This document shows, one piece after another, positions 52,511 to 62,396 of a stretch of DNA of 64,000 bases. The translations under genes were made by a program, and so were the position numbers. The stretch covers positions 1 to 64,000 of the forward strand of contig JBOGVS010000004.1 of assembly GCA_050692555.1 (NCBI GenBank), given 5' to 3'. The notes below the pieces were generated by a model that had not been told where the DNA came from, searched no databases, and worked only from the letters and a program-made list of their open reading frames with translations. Source of the DNA: DAITPV01 sp050692555. Its GTDB lineage: Bacteria > Actinomycetota > UBA4738 > CALAEC01. Position 1 is the first letter of the stretch. Every line of letters starts with the position of its first letter.

Positions 52511-54136
52511 ATGAAACGGACTCGCTGGAAGGCCCATCCGTTCCAGAGCGCATTGCTGCGCCTGGTGATCGTGGCCGTTCCGATCGCCGCCTCGTTCGGG
52601 GTCGCCGCCTTTCTCAGCCGCGCCCTTCCAGCGCCCGGATCACCGAACGAAACGGTGCTCTGGTGGGTGGCGGTGCTGGGCGGCTCGTTGGTCGTCCTTC
52701 TGATAACGGAGCGGATGGTGCGCAGGCTCAGCCCGCTGGCCGTCCTCCTGAAGCTGTCCCTGGCCTTCCCGGATCAGGCTCCCTCCCGGTTTCGCGTGGC
52801 GAGGCAGACCGGAAACCTCAGGGAGCTGAAACGCCGGCTCGGCCAGCTCGGCCGGGACGGTTCCGAGGGGGAGGCGGCACGGGCGGCCGAGATCATCCTG
52901 TCCCTGGCCACCGCCCTCAGCTCGCACGACCGGCACACGCGGGGGCACTCGGAGCGAGTCCGGGTATTCACCGACATGCTCGCCGAGGAGATGCGGATCT
53001 CCGGTGACGGAAGGGACCGTCTGAGGTGGGCGTCGCTCCTGCACGACATCGGAAAGCTGACGGTCTCGGCGCGGACCCTGAACAAGTCGGACGGGCTGAA
53101 TGATCGAGAATGGGACGCTATCAAGCAGCACCCGGCCGAGGGGATGCGGTTCATCGAGCCACTGGCGGCCTGGCTGGGGGAGTGGGCCAGCACCATCGAG
53201 CAGCACCACGAACGATACGACGGCGGCGGATACCCCGCCGGGATCGCAGCTGACCAGATCTCGTTGGGAGCGCGGATCGTTTCGGTCGCGGACACCTACG
53301 ACGCGGTTACCTCGGCGCGCAGCTACAAGAAGCCTCTGAGTGCGACCGCTGCCCGGGAAGAGATCGCGCGACACGCGGGCGGACAGTTCGATCCGAGGGT
53401 GGTCCGGGCACTTCTGAACATCTCGATCGGCCAGCTGTGGCGGCGCGTCGGGATCTGGTCGTGGCTGGCGCAGGTGCCTCTCGTTGGACGGGTGCCCCAG
53501 TTCGTAGAGCGCGTCGCCGGGCTGGAGGAGGGCGCCGTGGTCGCTGTCAAGAGTGCCGCCGCTGTGACGACGCTCGGGGTGGCGGGGGCAACACTGCCGC
53601 TGGCGCTGGCCTCGGGAGGAGAGGCCCAGGGCCGTGAGCGAACGGTCATGGTGCTCATGGCTGAGGAACAGCCCGACGGAACCATCGATGACCGGCACGG
53701 CCGGCCCGCCGGGCAGCGCGACGACCGGAAGGAAGGAGCCCGCCCCGACGAGTCCTCGCAGCCCGGTGACTCGGCTCCGGGGACCGCTGGCGAGCAGGGC
53801 GACAGTACCGACTCAAGTGAGCAGGATCCGGGCTCCGGTGGGTCCGATGACTCCGGCTCGGGCGGCCGCGGCGGAGAAGGAGGGTCCGGCAAGGGTGACG
53901 ACTCCGGAGGGGGCTCGGGAGGCACGCCCCCCGGACAAGGCGGAACGCCACCGGACCAGGGCGGAACGCCACCCGGCCAGGGCGGAACGCCGCCGACGCC
54001 ACCGGGCCAGGGCGGAACGCCGCCCGTCGACGACGACGACGATGATGACGACGACGACGATGATGACGATGACGACGACGACGACGATGACGACGACGAC
54101 GATGACGACGAAGACGATGACGACGAAGACGATTGA
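52511..54136 (+). CDS. Membrane HD-GYP-type phosphodiesterase with polyaspartate tail
   Basis: A 541-residue protein. Two membrane helices (~16-36, 48-67) are followed by an HD-GYP domain (~125-305): HDIGKL (H178, D179) and HHERYDGGGYP (232-242), the full signature of c-di-GMP-type phosphodiesterases. A further hydrophobic stretch (~343-366) comes next, then a Gly/Ser/Asp-rich linker, GGTPPxQ repeats, and finally 27 Asp, Glu, four Asp, Glu, two Asp to the stop. The tail probably lies outside the membrane and should bind calcium or other cations. It sits alone between aspS and rarA. Confidence 0.85.
   Translation: MKRTRWKAHPFQSALLRLVIVAVPIAASFGVAAFLSRALPAPGSPNETVLWWVAVLGGSLVVLLITERMVRRLSPLAVLLKLSLAFPDQAPSRFRVARQTGNLRELKRRLGQLGRDGSEGEAARAAEIILSLATALSSHDRHTRGHSERVRVFTDMLAEEMRISGDGRDRLRWASLLHDIGKLTVSARTLNKSDGLNDREWDAIKQHPAEGMRFIEPLAAWLGEWASTIEQHHERYDGGGYPAGIAADQISLGARIVSVADTYDAVTSARSYKKPLSATAAREEIARHAGGQFDPRVVRALLNISIGQLWRRVGIWSWLAQVPLVGRVPQFVERVAGLEEGAVVAVKSAAAVTTLGVAGATLPLALASGGEAQGRERTVMVLMAEEQPDGTIDDRHGRPAGQRDDRKEGARPDESSQPGDSAPGTAGEQGDSTDSSEQDPGSGGSDDSGSGGRGGEGGSGKGDDSGGGSGGTPPGQGGTPPDQGGTPPGQGGTPPTPPGQGGTPPVDDDDDDDDDDDDDDDDDDDDDDDDDDDEDDDDEDD
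53918..54025 (+). repeat. GGTPPxQ-coding tandem repeat
   Basis: Four to five units of about 21-30 nt encoding GGTPPGQ, GGTPPDQ, GGTPPGQ, GGTPPTPPGQ and a final GGTPP. They form a Pro/Gly spacer before the acidic tail, resembling wall-spanning linkers. Confidence 0.75.
54029..54133 (+). repeat. GAY trinucleotide tract encoding polyaspartate
   Basis: Thirty-five in-frame acidic codons: 33 GAC/GAT and two GAA. GAC and GAT are mixed, so the tract is not a clean microsatellite of one codon, arguing for selection on the protein rather than simple recent slippage. Confidence 0.85.
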
Positions 54137-54378
54137 GGGGCCGCGACCGACGAGGGCCTTCTCCCCCGCGCTCGCGGCTTGAAGCCGGCTCCGGCAGCGA
54201 CTAGCATCGAGCTGCGGCCGCTGCCGGGTCGTGGACTCGTTGAGTCAGCATCTCTGGATCCGGGAGCCCGGCTCCGGTCGGGGTGTTGAGCCCCCATGCG
54301 GGGTTCACTGAACCGGCCGGGAGGGCACCCACCTGCGTGAGCGCAGGCCCATCGAGGACACGACCTGGTCGGCCGCTT

Positions 54379-54384
54379 TATCGT
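54379..54384 (+). promoter_or_regulatory. -10 element (TATCGT) of rarA, leaderless pattern
   Basis: TATCGT ends 6 nt before ATG 54391, with no ribosome site in between. The preceding ~240 bp after the HD-GYP gene contain short GC-rich inverted repeats but nothing else recognisable. Confidence 0.4.
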
Positions 54385-54390
54385 GGGCCC

Positions 54391-55671
54391 ATGGCCGAGC
54401 CGCTGGCCGCCCGGATCCGCCCACGGTCCTTCGACGAGGTGGTGGGACAAGGCCACCTGCTCGGTGACGACAAGCCGCTCACTGCCCTGGTCCGGTCCGG
54501 CCATCTCCCGTCGGTGATCCTGTGGGGTCCCGCCGGCACCGGGAAGACCACGATTGCGTACCTCCTGACCCAGGAGGCCGGTGCCGAGCTCGTCCAGCTC
54601 TCGGCGGTGTCCTCGGGAGTGGGCGACGCCCGCAAGGTCATGGCTCGAGCCCGGGACTCCATGCTGCCCATCGTGCTGTTCGTGGACGAGGTTCACCGGT
54701 GGAGCAAGTCCCAGCAGGACGTCCTGCTTCCCGCCGTGGAGGAGGGGGCCATCACCCTGATCGGGGCCACCACGGAGAACCCGTACTTCTCGCTGGTCAC
54801 GCCGCTTCTATCCCGGACCATCCTGCTTCGCCTGGAGCCGCTGGAGGAGGACGACATCCGAGCCGTCCTGTCACGAGCGCTGGAGGACACCGAGCGAGGC
54901 CTCGGGGACATCGACGTGAAGGTCCAGGACGAGGCGATCTCCCACCTGGTGACGGTGGCCGGGGGCGACGCTCGGATCGCGCTGACCGGACTGGAGGCGG
55001 CCGTGCTGGCCGCGCAAGCCGAAGGGAGAGACGAGGTCGATCTGGCATTGGCGGAAGCCTCGGTGCAGCAGAAGGCGGTGGTCTACGACCGCCAGGGCGA
55101 CGCCCACTACGACGTCATCTCCGCGTTCATCAAGTCGATCCGTGGCTCGGACCCCGACGCGGCACTGTTCTGGCTGGCCCGGATGGTGGAGGCCGGCGAG
55201 GATCCGCGGTATATCGCCCGCCGCCTGGTGGTCCACGCATCCGAGGACATCGGGATGGCCGACCCGCGGGCGCTGCTGGTGGCCACCGCGGCCGCCCACG
55301 CCGTGGAGTACGTGGGACTCCCCGAGGCCGCCATCAACCTGGCCCACGCCACGATCTACCTGTCAGTGGCGCCCAAGTCGAACAGCGTGATCACCGCTCT
55401 GGGGCAGGCCCGCACCGACTCGGCGTCCAGCGACGCGGTGCCCCACCACCTCCGGGACACCAGCTACCCGGGGGCCCGGAAGCTGGGGCACGGCAAGGGG
55501 TACAGGTACCCGCACGACTTCCCCGGCCACCGGGTCGACCAGGAGCATCGGCCCGTCCGCTTCGAGGGGCGGCGGTACTACGAGCCCTCGGGCCAGGGCG
55601 AGGAGCGGGCCCCGGGTCAGGAACGGGCCGGTGACTCGCGGGATGCTTCCGCCGACGAGCCGCCGGTATGA
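54391..55671 (+). CDS. rarA: Replication-associated AAA+ ATPase RarA (MgsA)
   Basis: A 426-residue clamp-loader-like ATPase: MAEPLAARIRPRSFDEVVGQ, Walker A GPAGTGKTT, Walker B LFVDEVHRWSKSQQD, sensor GATTENPYF, then the RarA C-terminal tetramerisation domain (DAALFWLARMVEAGEDPRYI, RRLVVHASEDIGMADPRAL). The usual HRFNKAQQD reads HRWSKSQQD. RarA acts at stalled forks. The frame is open to 54283, but ATG 54391 gives the family N-terminus. A charged 40-residue tail is extra. Confidence 0.94.
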   Translation: MAEPLAARIRPRSFDEVVGQGHLLGDDKPLTALVRSGHLPSVILWGPAGTGKTTIAYLLTQEAGAELVQLSAVSSGVGDARKVMARARDSMLPIVLFVDEVHRWSKSQQDVLLPAVEEGAITLIGATTENPYFSLVTPLLSRTILLRLEPLEEDDIRAVLSRALEDTERGLGDIDVKVQDEAISHLVTVAGGDARIALTGLEAAVLAAQAEGRDEVDLALAEASVQQKAVVYDRQGDAHYDVISAFIKSIRGSDPDAALFWLARMVEAGEDPRYIARRLVVHASEDIGMADPRALLVATAAAHAVEYVGLPEAAINLAHATIYLSVAPKSNSVITALGQARTDSASSDAVPHHLRDTSYPGARKLGHGKGYRYPHDFPGHRVDQEHRPVRFEGRRYYEPSGQGEERAPGQERAGDSRDASADEPPV

Positions 55672-55696
55672 TGGGCCCTCATGCGAGGGGAGGACC

Positions 55697-56053
55697 GTGT
55701 CGGGGGGTGACATCGCCCTGCTCATCGCGGCCATCGCCTGGGCCCTGCTGGTCGTTGGTCTCCTGTTCCTGTCCTTGAAGATGGTTCAGGTGCTGGACAG
55801 CACCAGGACCACGATCGACAGCCTCCGGGTCGAGACCGTCCCGCTTCTGGTCGAGGTCCGGGGCACGGTGACCGGCGTCAACAAGGAGCTGGACCGGGCC
55901 GACGTGGTCATGGTTTCTGCCGGAAAAATCGCCCAGTCCGTGGAACGGATCACCAAGCTGGTGGACATGGCCACCACCACGCCGCTCATCAAGGTGGTGT
56001 CCTTCTCCTACGGGCTCCAGAGAGGGCTGCGGCGGTTCCGGGGCGAGGGATGA
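55697..56053 (+). CDS. DUF948 membrane protein
   Basis: A 118-residue protein with one N-terminal helix (~8-30) and an amphipathic region (DSTRTTIDSLRVETVPLLVE, VNKELDRADVVM) typical of DUF948, a family of unknown function that commonly sits between rarA and alaS in Actinobacteria. GTG 55697 is preceded by GGGGAGG. The end overlaps the next gene by ATGA. Confidence 0.87.
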   Translation: MSGGDIALLIAAIAWALLVVGLLFLSLKMVQVLDSTRTTIDSLRVETVPLLVEVRGTVTGVNKELDRADVVMVSAGKIAQSVERITKLVDMATTTPLIKVVSFSYGLQRGLRRFRGEG

Positions 56054-56283
56054 GAAGGGTGTTCTGGATCGGTGTGGGTGCGGCCCTGACCGTCATGGCC
56101 GCCCGGTGGATGCGCAAGCAGCGAGAGAAGTTCTCGCCCGAGAGCATGGCCGCCAAGATGGCCGACGGGATGGAGGACCTCCGGGCCCTGGTTCGAGTCT
56201 CCGTGGAGGAGGGCCGGCGGGCCATGGAACAGAAGGAAGCGGAGCTCCGGGCCGAGCTGGGCGGCGGCGGCCCCCCCGGATAG
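56050..56283 (+). CDS. Small membrane-anchored protein (DUF6167-like position)
   Basis: A 77-residue protein: helix at ~5-20 (FWIGVGAALTVMAARW), a basic stretch, then a charged helix (SMAAKMADGMEDLRALVRVS) and a Gly-rich end. It starts in the ATGA overlap with the DUF948 gene. Similar small anchors occupy this slot upstream of alaS in Streptomyces and relatives; the family match is by position and look only. Function unknown. Confidence 0.75.
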   Translation: MRRVFWIGVGAALTVMAARWMRKQREKFSPESMAAKMADGMEDLRALVRVSVEEGRRAMEQKEAELRAELGGGGPPG

Positions 56284-56320
56284 CTCGGCCACCCACCCCG
56301 GGTAGACTCGGACGTCAGTG

Positions 56321-56480
56321 TCAGGCTGGTCGGTGTCCGAGGGGTTGGCTCCTAGACTCGGTGCCCTTCGTGGGCGTCATGGCTTTTGCCGCCCCTCGGA
56401 CGTACGAGACCGGCCGGCGTGGCTTGATAGGAGCGTGGCTACGCCCCCACTGAGGTGTGCCCGCCGACCGGTCCCGACCC
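56321..56480 (+). ncRNA. Candidate bridge RNA of the IS110 element
   Basis: Two long stem-loops lie in tandem. Stem 1 pairs 56335-56344 with 56392-56401 (10 of 10, GTCCGAGGGG); stem 2 pairs 56408-56419 with 56462-56473 (11 of 12). Loop 1 holds TAGACTCGG (56353-56361), identical to the left flank 56303-56311, and ATGGCTT (56379-56385), complementary to the right flank AAGCCGT with one G-U pair. Loop 2 holds ATAGGAGC (56427-56434), identical to the element's right end 57555-57562, and CACTGAGGT (56448-56456), complementary at 8 of 9 to its left end ACGTCAGTG. This is the target-loop/donor-loop layout of IS110 bridge RNAs. Exact RNA ends are unknown. Confidence 0.75.
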
Positions 56481-56503
56481 TACGAGGAGGAGGGTACCGG
56501 AGA

Positions 56504-57553
56504 ATGGTCACCTTGGGGATCGACGCGCACAAGCGGACCCACACCGTGGTGGCGATCGACCACAGCGGCCGGCAGCTGGGATCGAAGACCACCATGGCCA
56601 CCACCACGGAGGCCCACCTCGAGCTGGTCCGGTGGGCCGATCGGTTCGGAGCGACACGGCGGTGGGCGGTGGAGGACTGCCGGCATCTGTCACGTCGGCT
56701 GGAGGCCGACCTGCTGGCCGCCGGGGAGGAGATAGTCCGGGTACCGCCCAAGCTGATGGCTCACGCTCGCGATGCTGCTCGGACCTACGGGAAGTCCGAT
56801 CCCATCGACGCCCTGGCCGTGGGCCGTGCTGCCCAGCGACAGCCGGACCTGCCGGTGGCCCGGCTGGACGGGCCCACCCGGGACCTCCGGCTCCTGGTGG
56901 ACCACCGGGAGGACCTGGTCAGAGAGCGCACCGGCCACATCAACAGGCTCCGCTGGCACCTGCACGAGCTCGACCCGAGCTGGGATCCACCGCTCCGTTC
57001 CCTGGTCCGCTTCAAGCACCTCGATGAGCTGGGGGGCCGCCTGGGCTCCCTGGAGGGGATGGTGGCTCGCATCGCCAGGGACCTGGTGGCCCGGATCCGC
57101 GAGCTCACCGTGCGGGCCAACGCCCTGGAGCGCGAGATCATCGACCGTACCTCGGAGGTGGCCGCCCACCTCTTGGAGGTCCCGGGCGTGGGGGCGCTGA
57201 CCGCCGGGAAGATCGTTGCCGAGACCGCCGACGTGCGCCGGTTCCGCTCCAAGGACGCCTTCGCCCGCCACAACGGGACTGCTCCACTGCCGGTGTGGTC
57301 CGCCAACCGCACCCGGCACCGACTGTCTCGCACCGGGAACCGCCAGCTGAACGCAGCCATCCACCGCATCGCCGTCACCCAGAAGCGGTGTCACGACCCC
57401 GCCAAGGCCTACCTGGAGCGGCGGATGAACAACGGCAAAACGAGAACAGAGGCTCTTCGAGCGCTCAAGCGCAAGCTGTCTGATGTCGTTTACCGAGCCC
57501 TCCTCGCGGACGCGATTTCTTCTCCGGACGTCGCGGTTGGCGAGGCGGCTTGA
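56504..57553 (+). CDS. IS110-family transposase (recombinase)
   Basis: A 349-residue DEDD recombinase. The RuvC-like N-terminal domain has D7 (LGIDAHK), E57 (AVEDC) and D99/D102 (GKSDPIDALA). A coiled middle precedes the Transposase_20 domain (LLEVPGVGALTAGKIVAETA, FARHNGTAPLP) with Ser in VWSANRTRHRLSRTGN where the catalytic serine of IS110 enzymes lies. The protein seems intact. ATG 56504 is chosen from the family N-terminus; the frame is open to 56318. GGAGGAGGG is 10-15 nt upstream. Confidence 0.93.
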   Translation: MVTLGIDAHKRTHTVVAIDHSGRQLGSKTTMATTTEAHLELVRWADRFGATRRWAVEDCRHLSRRLEADLLAAGEEIVRVPPKLMAHARDAARTYGKSDPIDALAVGRAAQRQPDLPVARLDGPTRDLRLLVDHREDLVRERTGHINRLRWHLHELDPSWDPPLRSLVRFKHLDELGGRLGSLEGMVARIARDLVARIRELTVRANALEREIIDRTSEVAAHLLEVPGVGALTAGKIVAETADVRRFRSKDAFARHNGTAPLPVWSANRTRHRLSRTGNRQLNAAIHRIAVTQKRCHDPAKAYLERRMNNGKTRTEALRALKRKLSDVVYRALLADAISSPDVAVGEAA

Positions 57554-57558
57554 CATAG

Positions 57559-58476
57559 GAGCAAGCCGTCAGCGCCATCGTCGTCGAGGACCTCTGGAAG
57601 CGGTACGGGGACGTCGAGGCCGTCCGAGGGATCAGCTTCACCGTCGAGCCGGGCCGGGTGTTCGCCCTCCTCGGTCCGAACGGCGCCGGGAAGACCACCA
57701 CGGTGGAAGTCTGCGAGGGGTTCCGGGAGCGGTCCTCCGGTCGTGTCGAGGTGCTGGGCTACGACCCGGCCAAGAAGGATCGCGACATGAAGGCCCGGAT
57801 CGGGATCGTCCTCCAGTCAACGGGAGTGGACATCTACCTGACGGTCGCGGAGACCATCGAGTTCTACCGCCGCCTGTACCGAGAACCCCGACCGGTGGAC
57901 GAGATCGTCGAGGTCGTCGGGCTGAAGGAGAAGCGAGACGCCAGGGTGGGCAAGCTCTCCGGCGGCCAGCAACGGCGCCTGGACGTGGCCATCGCCCTGG
58001 CCGGCGACCCGGAGCTCCTGTTCCTGGACGAGCCGACGACGGGTTTCGACCCCGCCGCCCGGCGAGGTGCGTGGGGGATCGTCCAGAACCTCAAGGAGCT
58101 CGGCAAGACCGTGCTGCTGACCACCCACTACATGGACGAGGCCCAGACGCTGGCCGACGAGGTGGCCATCATCGCCAAGGGCGAGATCGTGGCCCAGGGC
58201 CCCCCGGCCTCGCTCGGCGGCCGCGATACTGCGGCCACCCGGCTCCGATTCCGGCTGGAGGGGGGAGCGGGGCAACTCCCGGAGAGCCTCCCCGGCCGAG
58301 CCACCGACCGGGACGGCGCCGTGGAGGTCACCACCGAAGACCCCACTCGGGCGCTGCACGAGCTCACGGGCTGGGCCCTCGAGCGCGGGGTGCGGCTCGA
58401 CGCGCTCGAGGTCAGCAGGCCGTCGCTGGAGGACGTGTACCTGGAGATCACCGGGGGAGAGGCGGGGGCGGAGTGA
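57559..58476 (+). CDS. ABC-2 exporter ATP-binding protein, native start lost
   Basis: The ATPase fold is complete: VEDLWKRYGDVEAVRGISF, Walker A GPNGAGKTTT, signature LSGGQQRR, Walker B LLFLDEPTTGFDP, switch TTHYMDEAQTLAD and the C-terminal exporter-type tail. After the in-frame stop TAG at 57556-57558 the codons read GAG CAA GCC GTC AGC GCC ATC GTC before the conserved start, with no ATG, GTG or TTG until GTG 57658, which would omit ~30 residues just before Walker A. The IS110 right end falls at 57562. GTC 57568 sits where a leaderless GTG would be expected. Expression is doubtful or uses a rare start. It overlaps its permease by GTGA. Confidence 0.75.
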   Translation, partial: EQAVSAIVVEDLWKRYGDVEAVRGISFTVEPGRVFALLGPNGAGKTTTVEVCEGFRERSSGRVEVLGYDPAKKDRDMKARIGIVLQSTGVDIYLTVAETIEFYRRLYREPRPVDEIVEVVGLKEKRDARVGKLSGGQQRRLDVAIALAGDPELLFLDEPTTGFDPAARRGAWGIVQNLKELGKTVLLTTHYMDEAQTLADEVAIIAKGEIVAQGPPASLGGRDTAATRLRFRLEGGAGQLPESLPGRATDRDGAVEVTTEDPTRALHELTGWALERGVRLDALEVSRPSLEDVYLEITGGEAGAE

Positions 58477-59243
58477 GCGACCTCGAACAATCGTTCCGCG
58501 TGGTGCGGTACACGAACAAGGCCTTCTGGCGCAACCCGGCCAACGCGTTCTTCACGTTCGCCTTCCCCCTCATGTTCCTGGTGATCTTCACCGCGCTGTT
58601 CGGGAACGACGAAACCACGGTGGCCGGCCGGGAGATCAGCGTCTCGACGTTCTACGTGGCCTCGATCGCCACGTTCTCCATCATCACCGCCACGTACACG
58701 AACCTGGCCATCAACATCTCGTTCACCAGGGACATGGGGATCCTGAAGCGCGTCCGGGGGACGCCCATCGCCTCGTGGTCCTACATGGTGGGGAGGATCC
58801 TCCATGCGATCGGGGTGACGATACTCCTGGTGGTGATCGTGGTGGCCTTCGGGGCGGCGTTCTACGACGCCGAGGTGCCCACCGATACCTTGCCGGCGTT
58901 CCTGGTGGCCATCGCGGTCGGCGCGGCCTCGTTCTCCGCCCTGGGCCTGGCCATCACCTCGCTGATCCCCAACGCCGATGCGTCGCCGGCGATCGTGAAC
59001 GCCTCGATCCTCCCGCTCCTGTTCCTCTCGGGGATCTTCTTCCCCCTCGAAGATCCCAACGCCTGGTACGTTGCGGTGGCCAAGATCTTCCCCATCTACC
59101 ACTTCAACGAGTCGGTGCAATCCGCGTACTTCAGCGTGTCCGGGAGCGGGTTCGAGCCATTCAATCTCCTGATCCTGGGGGCCTGGGGCCTGGCCGGCGC
59201 GGTGCTCGCCGCGTTGTTCTTCTCCTGGGAACCTCGCCGGTAG
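58473..59243 (+). CDS. ABC-2 type exporter permease
   Basis: A 256-residue six-helix permease of the drug/lipid exporter type: FRVVRYTNKAFWRNPANAFF at the N-terminus, then helices near 24-44, 60-82, 105-128, 140-160, 170-190 and 228-248, with the LSGIFFPLEDPNAWYVAVAK motif typical of ABC-2 proteins. GTG 58473 overlaps the ATPase stop. Substrate unknown. Its frame is open upstream through the ATPase, but that part is a shadow. Confidence 0.88.
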   Translation: MSDLEQSFRVVRYTNKAFWRNPANAFFTFAFPLMFLVIFTALFGNDETTVAGREISVSTFYVASIATFSIITATYTNLAINISFTRDMGILKRVRGTPIASWSYMVGRILHAIGVTILLVVIVVAFGAAFYDAEVPTDTLPAFLVAIAVGAASFSALGLAITSLIPNADASPAIVNASILPLLFLSGIFFPLEDPNAWYVAVAKIFPIYHFNESVQSAYFSVSGSGFEPFNLLILGAWGLAGAVLAALFFSWEPRR

Positions 59244-59267
59244 GCGCCTCGGCGAAGAACCCGCCGC

Positions 59268-59273
59268 TACACT
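59268..59273 (+). promoter_or_regulatory. -10 element (TACACT) of alaS, leaderless pattern
   Basis: TACACT ends 7 nt before ATG 59281 and no Shine-Dalgarno follows it. The -35 region is weak. The gap to the upstream permease gene is only 37 bp. Confidence 0.4.
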
Positions 59274-59280
59274 GGCTCCC

Positions 59281-61900
<2,620 letters not shown>

Positions 61901-61908
<8 letters not shown>

Positions 61909-62332
61909 GCGGCACGGCAGGGTGCTGGCGCTGGACCTCGGCGAGGTCCGCATCGGGGTGGCGATCTCCGATCCCGATCGAACGGTAGCCGTGCCGGACG
62001 GAACGATCCGGGTCTCCGGCGGGGTGGAGGATCTGAAGGCGGTCGCGGCCCTGGTGAAGGAGACCGAGGCCACCGAGGTGGTGGTGGGGCACCCGCGGCA
62101 GCTGTCCGGTGAGCGGGGACCGGCGGCTCGGCGGGCGGAGGAGTTCGCCGAGGGCCTCCGGCTCATGCTCCAGGTGCCGGTCCACCTCCACGACGAGCGG
62201 CTGACCACCGTAGAGGCGGAACGCGGTCTCAAGGAGGCTGGGGCCTCCGGCCGCCGTCGCCGGCAGGTCGTGGACCAGGCCGCGGCCACCGTGATCCTGC
62301 GCTCGTGGCTGGCCGGCCCTCGTCCCGCGTAG
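61901..62332 (+). CDS. ruvX: Pre-16S rRNA nuclease RuvX (YqgF)
   Basis: A 143-residue RNase H-fold nuclease: VLALDLGEVRIGVAISDPDR with the first catalytic Asp, VVVGHPRQLSGERGPAARRA, and VHLHDERLTTVEAERGLKEA, then the late Asp in VVDQAAATVIL. It is thought to trim the 5' end of 16S rRNA. GTG 61901 overlaps alaS by 8 bp. Confidence 0.93.
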
Positions 62333-62381
62333 GTCGGAACCACCTCGATACGTCGCGGGTCGAGCTCCTTCGGACGATTGA

Positions 62382-62387
62382 TATCCT
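62382..62387 (+). promoter_or_regulatory. -10 element (TATCCT) of mltG
   Basis: TATCCT ends 9 nt before ATG 62397, again without a clear ribosome site between them. The same hexamer occurs upstream of the DUF2905 gene (27386). Confidence 0.4.
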
Positions 62388-62396
62388 GTCGCTCTC

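Larger units (their letters stand above)
56312..57562 (+). mobile_element. IS110-family insertion sequence, 1,251 bp
   Basis: One transposase gene, ~190 bp of 5' non-coding DNA and only ~9 bp after the stop; no terminal inverted repeats. The borders are placed from matches between the non-coding RNA loops and the flanks: TAGACTCGG ends at 56311 just outside the left end, ACGTCAGTG starts at 56312, ATAGGAGC ends at 57562 at the right end, AAGCCGT starts at 57563 outside. The junction bases are GG/AC on the left and GC/AA on the right, so a clean duplicated core dinucleotide is not visible and the ends are uncertain by ~3 bp. It interrupts the region between the small membrane gene and an ABC exporter. 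Confidence 0.75.

Noticed and set aside
53323..54696. Minus-strand frame with a long Ser run opposite the HD-GYP tail
   Set aside because: The Ser run is the antisense of the GAC/GAT tract; the frame starts inside rarA and has no other support.
56335..56401. Stem 1 of the IS non-coding region considered as a transcription terminator
   Set aside because: The loop is ~47 nt, no T run follows, and its loop sequences match the element's flanks, which fits a guide RNA better.
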